NCBI GenBank assembly: GCA_937916345.1
Contig: CALFUE010000133.1
Coordinates: forward strand, 1-10,161
Direction: 5' to 3'
DNA length: 10,161 nucleotides
Source: an uncultured bacterium
GTDB lineage: Bacteria > Bacillota > Clostridia > Lachnospirales > Lachnospiraceae
In this document: piece by piece, positions 6,153-10,161 of the stretch
Layout of the letters: each line of letters opens with the position of its first letter
Position numbering within the stretch: the first letter of the stretch is position 1
The notes under the pieces: model-generated
Seen by the model: the letters and a program-made list of their open reading frames with translations, nothing else
What the model was told of the DNA's origin: nothing
Database searches by the model: none
Program-made: the position numbers and the translations under genes

Positions 6153-7466
6153 ATGAAAAAATCTATCGTTCTCATAATACTGGCAGTAGTTGTGGCGTTT
6201 ACCGTGTCACGCCCTACCCTTGCGTCACAGGTCATAAACGATGCGAATGCGGTGAAGCAGCAGGCAAATGAGAATCTTTCCGCCACAAACAGGCAGATCA
6301 GCGCCATAGAGACCGAGCAGGCCGACCTCCAGAAAAAGATAGACGCTCTGGATGCGGATCTGGTTGCACTGCTGGTAGATATTGATGTGCTGGAGGATGA
6401 AATTGTCGCGAAGCAGGAGGATATCGATCAGGCTGGGGAGGATCTGGCCGACGCCGAGACGCGCGAGGAAAAGCAGTATGAAGATATGAAGCTTCGTATC
6501 CGCTATATGTACGAGCACTCAAAGACGAATTTCTTCCAGAACATCCTGGAGTCAAGGAGTATCTCGGAACTTCTTAACAGAGTATCCTATTTTAATGATG
6601 TATATGATTACGACAGGGAGCAGCTCGTGGCTTATCAGGAGATCGTGACAGAGGTGGCTCTCTACAAGGAGCAGCTGGAGGCGGAAGAGACCGATATGGA
6701 GGATCTCCTGGACAACTATAATCAGGAGTCTGAGATGCTGGAGAATATGCTGGCCGAGAAGCGTGCCACTATGGATGACTACGACGCCCAGCTCGCCAGT
6801 GCCCAGAGCCTGGCTGTCCAGTACAAGGCAACCATCGATGAGCAGAACCGCATCATCGCAGCTGAGGAGGCCCGAATAGCGGAGGAAGAGCGCAAGCGCC
6901 GCGAAGAGGAAGAACGTCGCCAGCGTGAGGAGGCGGAGCTCCAGAGGCTGGCGGCCGAGAGGGCGGCAGCTGAGGAGGCAGAGCGGCAGAGGCAGGAGGC
7001 TCTTGCCAGGGCGAATGAGACTGCGGATGCCCAGCAGGCTACCTACGATGATGACACTACATATTCGGATGCTGTTACCGCAACGTCCGAAGATGCGGGT
7101 TTGAATCCCGCCTACACCACGGGAGTCAGCGGATCATCCGTATGCGACTACGCACTGTCCTTTGTGGGAAATCCCTATGTATGGGGTGGCACTTCGCTTA
7201 CCAACGGCTGTGACTGCTCGGGCTTTACCCAGCAGATATTCAAGCATTTCGGTATCAGCATCCCCAGAACATCCTATGAGCAGCGCTCCTGCGGTAAGAC
7301 CGTGAGCTACTCCAATGCCCAGCCCGGAGACATTATCTGTTATTCCGGCCATGTGGCTCTGTACCTGGGAGGCGGCAGGATTGTGGGTGCCCAGAGCACA
7401 AGATCCGGCATCACAACTGCAAATGCCACCTACAGGACCATACTGTCGGTGCGCAGAGTGCTTTGA
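6153..7466 (+). CDS. secreted coiled-coil NlpC/P60 peptidoglycan hydrolase
   Basis: A 437-residue exported protein with PcsB/CwlO-like layout. Residues 1-24 are a signal peptide (MKK, hydrophobic core, likely cut near TLA/S). Residues about 28-290 are a long coiled coil in two parts, with a non-coil insert around 110-150; the second part ends in a dense Glu/Arg helix (about 234-285). A Thr/Ser/Asp-rich linker follows (about 290-327), then the NlpC/P60 domain (328-437) that cuts peptide stems. Catalytic Cys355 is in NGCDCSGF and His400 in SGHVALY. The usual third residue, a His 12 positions after the first His, is Gly412 (RIVGAQ); Gln414 is the nearest polar candidate. In PcsB and CwlO the coiled coil ties activity to FtsEX, so a septal or elongation role is plausible; ftsEX is not in view. 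The start has AAGGAG five bases upstream. It heads the row and overlaps the next gene by one base (TGATG). Confidence 0.93.
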   Translation: MKKSIVLIILAVVVAFTVSRPTLASQVINDANAVKQQANENLSATNRQISAIETEQADLQKKIDALDADLVALLVDIDVLEDEIVAKQEDIDQAGEDLADAETREEKQYEDMKLRIRYMYEHSKTNFFQNILESRSISELLNRVSYFNDVYDYDREQLVAYQEIVTEVALYKEQLEAEETDMEDLLDNYNQESEMLENMLAEKRATMDDYDAQLASAQSLAVQYKATIDEQNRIIAAEEARIAEEERKRREEEERRQREEAELQRLAAERAAAEEAERQRQEALARANETADAQQATYDDDTTYSDAVTATSEDAGLNPAYTTGVSGSSVCDYALSFVGNPYVWGGTSLTNGCDCSGFTQQIFKHFGISIPRTSYEQRSCGKTVSYSNAQPGDIICYSGHVALYLGGGRIVGAQSTRSGITTANATYRTILSVRRVL

Positions 7467-8137
7467 TGACATTCATATATAGAGGCAGGACGACCGCGTT
7501 CGCAAAAATTGCGGCGTTTGTATTGGTTTTGGTCGCCGTTACGCTGACGGGATGCTCCACTGCCCGCATCCACGAGGTGAATTTTTGGTCTAACCTGGAT
7601 AAAAAGGTTCTAACCGTGGACAACAATGAGTACACGCTCCGGGATATGGTTATGTATGTGGCTTATGAGGAGAATTTGGTGGAAGATCAGGCGAATATCT
7701 ACGACAGCTCCAATCCCCTGAGCTATTGGAATGTCCATACAAATGGTGAGTTTGTGCGGGTGAGAGCCAGAACAGAGGCCATGAACATGGCAATAAGCGA
7801 TATCATATTCAGCGATATCGGTCATGAGTACGGCGTGAAACTCTCGGTGGCGGAGGATGCTCATGCAGGAATGGTATTCTCGGATTTTTGGGATGACCTC
7901 TCCGAGGCACAGCAGGAGTTGATGGCGGATGTATATGACGATATGAAGGCTACTGCGCTATCCATGGCTTACGCCCAGAAATCCAGGGAGATATACGCGG
8001 AAAGCATTGGAGTGACGGTGGATGATATATCGGTAGACAGCACTATTTATGACGAAATTAAGACAAGATATAACATTGTTGTTGAGGAGAGTATATGGAA
8101 GGGGATAGGCTTCGGGAAGGTAACCATAATCAGGTGA
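7466..8137 (+). CDS. lipoprotein, possibly SurA/PrsA N-domain-like
   Basis: A 223-residue predicted lipoprotein. A positively charged N-terminus and hydrophobic stretch (about 13-27) end in the lipobox LTGC, with Cys30 the lipidated residue, so it should sit on the outer face of the membrane. The mature part is mainly helical and acidic. The opening VLTVDNNEYTLRDMVMYVAY resembles the start of SurA/PrsA-type chaperone N-domains, but no parvulin isomerase domain follows, so this is a weak family call and not a PPIase assignment. The start is taken as the ATG at 7466, whose A is also the last base of the upstream TGA; a TTG three bases earlier is in frame. No strong ribosome binding site precedes it, which fits translational coupling to the hydrolase. 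Its end overlaps the aminopeptidase by 43 bases if that gene starts at 8095, or by 4 bases (GTGA) if it starts at 8134. Confidence 0.8.
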   Translation: MTFIYRGRTTAFAKIAAFVLVLVAVTLTGCSTARIHEVNFWSNLDKKVLTVDNNEYTLRDMVMYVAYEENLVEDQANIYDSSNPLSYWNVHTNGEFVRVRARTEAMNMAISDIIFSDIGHEYGVKLSVAEDAHAGMVFSDFWDDLSEAQQELMADVYDDMKATALSMAYAQKSREIYAESIGVTVDDISVDSTIYDEIKTRYNIVVEESIWKGIGFGKVTIIR

Positions 8138-9024
8138 GAACTCACCATAATACGGTAAAGCTCGGGAGAAACGACAAGTGCTGGTGCGGCAGCGGCAGGA
8201 AGTACAAGGCCTGCCATCTGGAGTTTGACGAGAGGATCGAACTCATCAGGGGTCAGGGACATATAGTTCCGGATCATGGGATCATCAAGACTCCGGATCA
8301 GATCGCAGGCATCGAGGAGAGTGCAAAGATCAATATTGCTGTTCTCGACGAGGTGGCTGACAAGATCCGCGAGGGCATGACTACTGAGGAGATCGACAGG
8401 ATAGTTTACGATCTGACCACGAGGATGGGCGGCATACCCGCGCCCTTGAATTATCAGGGCTTTCCAAAGAGTGTCTGTACCTCCATAAATGACCAGGTCT
8501 GCCATGGGATACCTGATCCCGATGTCGTGCTTGAGGACGGAGACATTATCAATGTGGACTGCTCCACTATATTAAACGGGTATTTTTCTGATTCCTCGAG
8601 GATGTTTTGTATAGGAAATGTGGATGAGGAAAAAAAGAGACTTGTACAGGTTACAAGGGAAGCCATGATGAAGGGTTTCGAGGCTACAAAGCCATGGACT
8701 TTCCTGGGGGATATGTGTGCCCCCGTAAAAAAGCATGTTTACGATAACGGATATACGCTGGTGCGTGAGATAGGCGGACACGGCGTGGGGCTGGAGTTCC
8801 ATGAGGATCCATGGGTTGGTTATCACACTAAGGCCGGCACCGGGATGCTGCTTGTGCCTGGTATGATATTTACCATTGAGCCTATGGTCAATATGGGAGG
8901 AGTGGAGATCTATATAGATTCTGAGAACGATTGGACCGCATACACCGAGGATGGCAGTCCATCCGCGCAGTGGGAGATCTCTGTGCTGGTGACAGAGGAC
9001 GGCGCGCGCATCATCACCTGGTAA
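8095..9024 (+). CDS. map: methionine aminopeptidase type I with N-terminal SEC-C motif
   Basis: A 309-residue cytoplasmic metalloenzyme that removes the initiator Met from new proteins. Residues 22-41 form a SEC-C zinc motif (Cys29, Cys31, Cys40, His41 in CWCGSGRKYKACH), the type found at the SecA C-terminus. The catalytic domain follows from about 60. It has His137 (CHGIP), the dimetal ligands Asp155 (NVD), Asp166 (GYFSD), His229 (GGHGVG), Glu262 (IEPM) and Glu294 (QWEIS), all five present. Two small departures are Cys156 after the first ligand and EIS where EHT is usual. The ATG at 8095 has GAGGAG five bases upstream and is preferred. The GTG at 8134 would make a GTGA overlap and a protein 13 residues shorter, with the zinc motif intact. 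The gene lies 16 bases before the PilZ gene and two genes before secA, so it probably belongs to one transcript for nascent-protein maturation and export. Confidence 0.95.
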   Translation: MEGDRLREGNHNQVRTHHNTVKLGRNDKCWCGSGRKYKACHLEFDERIELIRGQGHIVPDHGIIKTPDQIAGIEESAKINIAVLDEVADKIREGMTTEEIDRIVYDLTTRMGGIPAPLNYQGFPKSVCTSINDQVCHGIPDPDVVLEDGDIINVDCSTILNGYFSDSSRMFCIGNVDEEKKRLVQVTREAMMKGFEATKPWTFLGDMCAPVKKHVYDNGYTLVREIGGHGVGLEFHEDPWVGYHTKAGTGMLLVPGMIFTIEPMVNMGGVEIYIDSENDWTAYTEDGSPSAQWEISVLVTEDGARIITW

Positions 9025-9040
9025 GGACGGGTCAGAATTT

Positions 9041-9685
9041 ATGCGGATGACTGAGATTCCCCCTAAATCGACTATCACGATCAGGGCTGTCAAAAAAGAA
9101 ATATCGTACGAGCTGACCGCTACCGTTGCGGGGGTGAAGAATGACAAGCTCTATCTGAAGCTGATTCGTCATAAGGGACAGGTCATAAACTTTGAATCAA
9201 AAAATGTGACGCTTCTGGCCTTTTATGTGAAGGATGGCATAGAGCCTCTGGGCTGGAGCGGACTCACTATAAAGCGGGAAAAGCTGGGGAACAGCGAGTA
9301 TCATGCCGTGACCTGTCACAAGAAGAGTGTTCACATCAACAGGAGAGGCGCGAGGAGAGTGTTTATCGAGCATCCCTGCACCATCACTCTAAAGAGCATG
9401 GACGCCGCACTGGAGGGTATAATTACGGATGTATCGTTCACTGGTATCGGCTTTTCCACGGATAAAGACATCAATGAAAGCGACTTTTTGCCGGTAATCA
9501 TCAGGTTTGAGGATGAGCTGGTGGGTAATATCAGCGTTACCACAGCCATCATGCGCCGTGTGAACGTGGGTGAGGGGAGGTTCGGCTTCGGCGCGAACAT
9601 ACCAAAGCCCTCTGAGAGCTGGATGTTGTTTGTGAACAGGATCTACAGGGAGTACCCCGAGGAGCCTGCGGAACCGCCGGTATAG
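9041..9685 (+). CDS. YcgR-like PilZ-domain protein, c-di-GMP receptor
   Basis: A 214-residue protein with an N-terminal beta-rich YcgR-like domain (about 8-95) and a C-terminal PilZ domain (about 98-205). Both c-di-GMP contacts are present: the RxxxR element in NRRGARRVFI (Arg101, Arg102, Arg105, Arg106) and the DxSxxG element DVSFTGIG (Asp130, Ser132, Gly135). It therefore probably binds c-di-GMP. In well-studied bacteria YcgR-type proteins act on the flagellar motor; no flagellar gene is in view, and the setting next to secA leaves the target open. No membrane segment is visible. The start at 9041 has AAGGA overlapping the upstream TAA stop at a 13-base spacing; an ATG at 9047 is possible but even further from it. 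The gap to secA is 44 bases, with a TATAAT sequence inside. Confidence 0.87.
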   Translation: MRMTEIPPKSTITIRAVKKEISYELTATVAGVKNDKLYLKLIRHKGQVINFESKNVTLLAFYVKDGIEPLGWSGLTIKREKLGNSEYHAVTCHKKSVHINRRGARRVFIEHPCTITLKSMDAALEGIITDVSFTGIGFSTDKDINESDFLPVIIRFEDELVGNISVTTAIMRRVNVGEGRFGFGANIPKPSESWMLFVNRIYREYPEEPAEPPV

Positions 9686-9700
9686 GCGTTTAATTTGAGA

Positions 9701-9706
9701 TATAAT
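9701..9706 (+). promoter_or_regulatory. possible -10 element upstream of secA
   Basis: A perfect TATAAT lies 24 bases before the secA ATG, but the bases 17 upstream (CGGTAT) are not a convincing -35. An internal promoter feeding secA is possible; chance occurrence in an AT-rich gap is just as possible. Confidence 0.25.
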
Positions 9707-9729
9707 ACAGCAAAGGAGAATCACGGGAA

Positions 9730-10161
9730 ATGGGTATCATAGAAAAAATATTCGGCACGCATTCCGAGAGAGAGTTAAAGAGGATCGAACCGATAGTTGA
9801 CAAGATAGAGGCGATGCGGCCTGCTATGCAGGCGCTGTCCGACGATGAACTGCGGGCAAAGACGCAGGAATTCAAGGACAGGCTGAAAGCGGGCGAGACT
9901 CTGGACGACATCCTGGTGGAAGCCTACGCGACCGTCAGGGAGGGCGCGAAGAGAGCCCTCGGAATGGAACACTACAGGGTTCAGCTCATCGGCGGTGTGG
10001 TGCTGCATCAGGGTCGTATCGCGGAGATGCGTACCGGTGAAGGAAAGACCCTGGTATCTACACTTCCTGCTTACCTGAACGCCCTGACGGGTGAGGGAGT
10101 TCATGTGGTGACTGTCAACGATTATCTGGCAAAGCGTGACGCGGAGTGGATGGGCGAGGTT
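9730..10161 (+). CDS. secA: protein translocase subunit SecA, N-terminal part
   Basis: The first 144 codons of SecA, the ATPase that drives preproteins through SecYEG at the inner face of the membrane. The start MGIIEKIFGTHSERELKRI, the helical stretch before LGMEHYRVQLIGG, the Walker A segment EMRTGEGKTL (near 10024-10053) and LPAYLNAL...VHVVTVNDYLAKRD are close to the universal SecA sequence of nucleotide-binding domain 1. The gene runs off the right edge, so it is partial because of the window and not because of damage. Only the first part of the roughly 800-900-residue protein is seen, so whether its own C-terminus carries a SEC-C motif is unknown. AAAGGAG precedes the ATG by 11 bases. 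It is the last visible member of the row starting at 6153. Confidence 0.98.
   Translation, partial: MGIIEKIFGTHSERELKRIEPIVDKIEAMRPAMQALSDDELRAKTQEFKDRLKAGETLDDILVEAYATVREGAKRALGMEHYRVQLIGGVVLHQGRIAEMRTGEGKTLVSTLPAYLNALTGEGVHVVTVNDYLAKRDAEWMGEV

Noticed and set aside
8572..9147. Minus-strand frame of 191 codons opposite the aminopeptidase and PilZ start
   Set aside because: It spans two supported genes on the other strand, has no recognisable domain and no good start site.

Overview
The window reads as a chromosomal segment of an anaerobic Firmicute. Clostridia is fairly safe and Lachnospiraceae is the likely family. The signs are a long-form ribosome hibernation factor, a methionine aminopeptidase with a SEC-C zinc motif, a Mur ligase with an extra membrane domain, a PcsB-like coiled coil fused to NlpC/P60, AGGAGG-type ribosome binding sites, and GC content of roughly 50-55% in genes with AT-rich spacers. 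I see no transposase, integrase, CRISPR array, rRNA or tRNA.

Layout. (1) Positions 1-2326, plus strand: the 3' part of an alpha/beta hydrolase, then a membrane-anchored MurF-type ligase 11 bases later. (2) Positions 2379-4333, minus strand and convergent with the first block: plsC (acyltransferase) followed by ddl (D-Ala-D-Ala ligase), with an ATGA overlap. Ddl makes the dipeptide that MurF attaches, so the two blocks together cover the D-Ala-D-Ala step of peptidoglycan synthesis plus phospholipid acylation. (3) Positions 4334-4671: a 338-base spacer rich in inverted repeats, including a dyad of GTCA/TGAC half-sites over a candidate plsC promoter. (4) Positions 4672-5346, minus strand: a short XRE/Rgg-like regulator that looks C-terminally truncated. 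(5) Positions 5436-5963, minus strand: hpf, with its own promoter and a clear terminator. (6) From position 6153, plus strand: a tightly packed row of secreted NlpC/P60 hydrolase, lipoprotein, methionine aminopeptidase, YcgR-like PilZ protein and the start of secA, which runs off the window.

The right-hand row joins cell-wall cleavage, an extracytoplasmic lipoprotein, N-terminal Met removal, a c-di-GMP receptor and the Sec ATPase, so protein maturation and export is its theme. Most genes are recognisable housekeeping genes. I did not find a complete undescribed system. The points most worth a second look are the structured spacer at 4334-4671, the Gly in place of the third catalytic His in the NlpC/P60 enzyme, the unusual substrate loop, insert and tail of Ddl, and the abrupt base-composition change at the 3' end of the Mur ligase.
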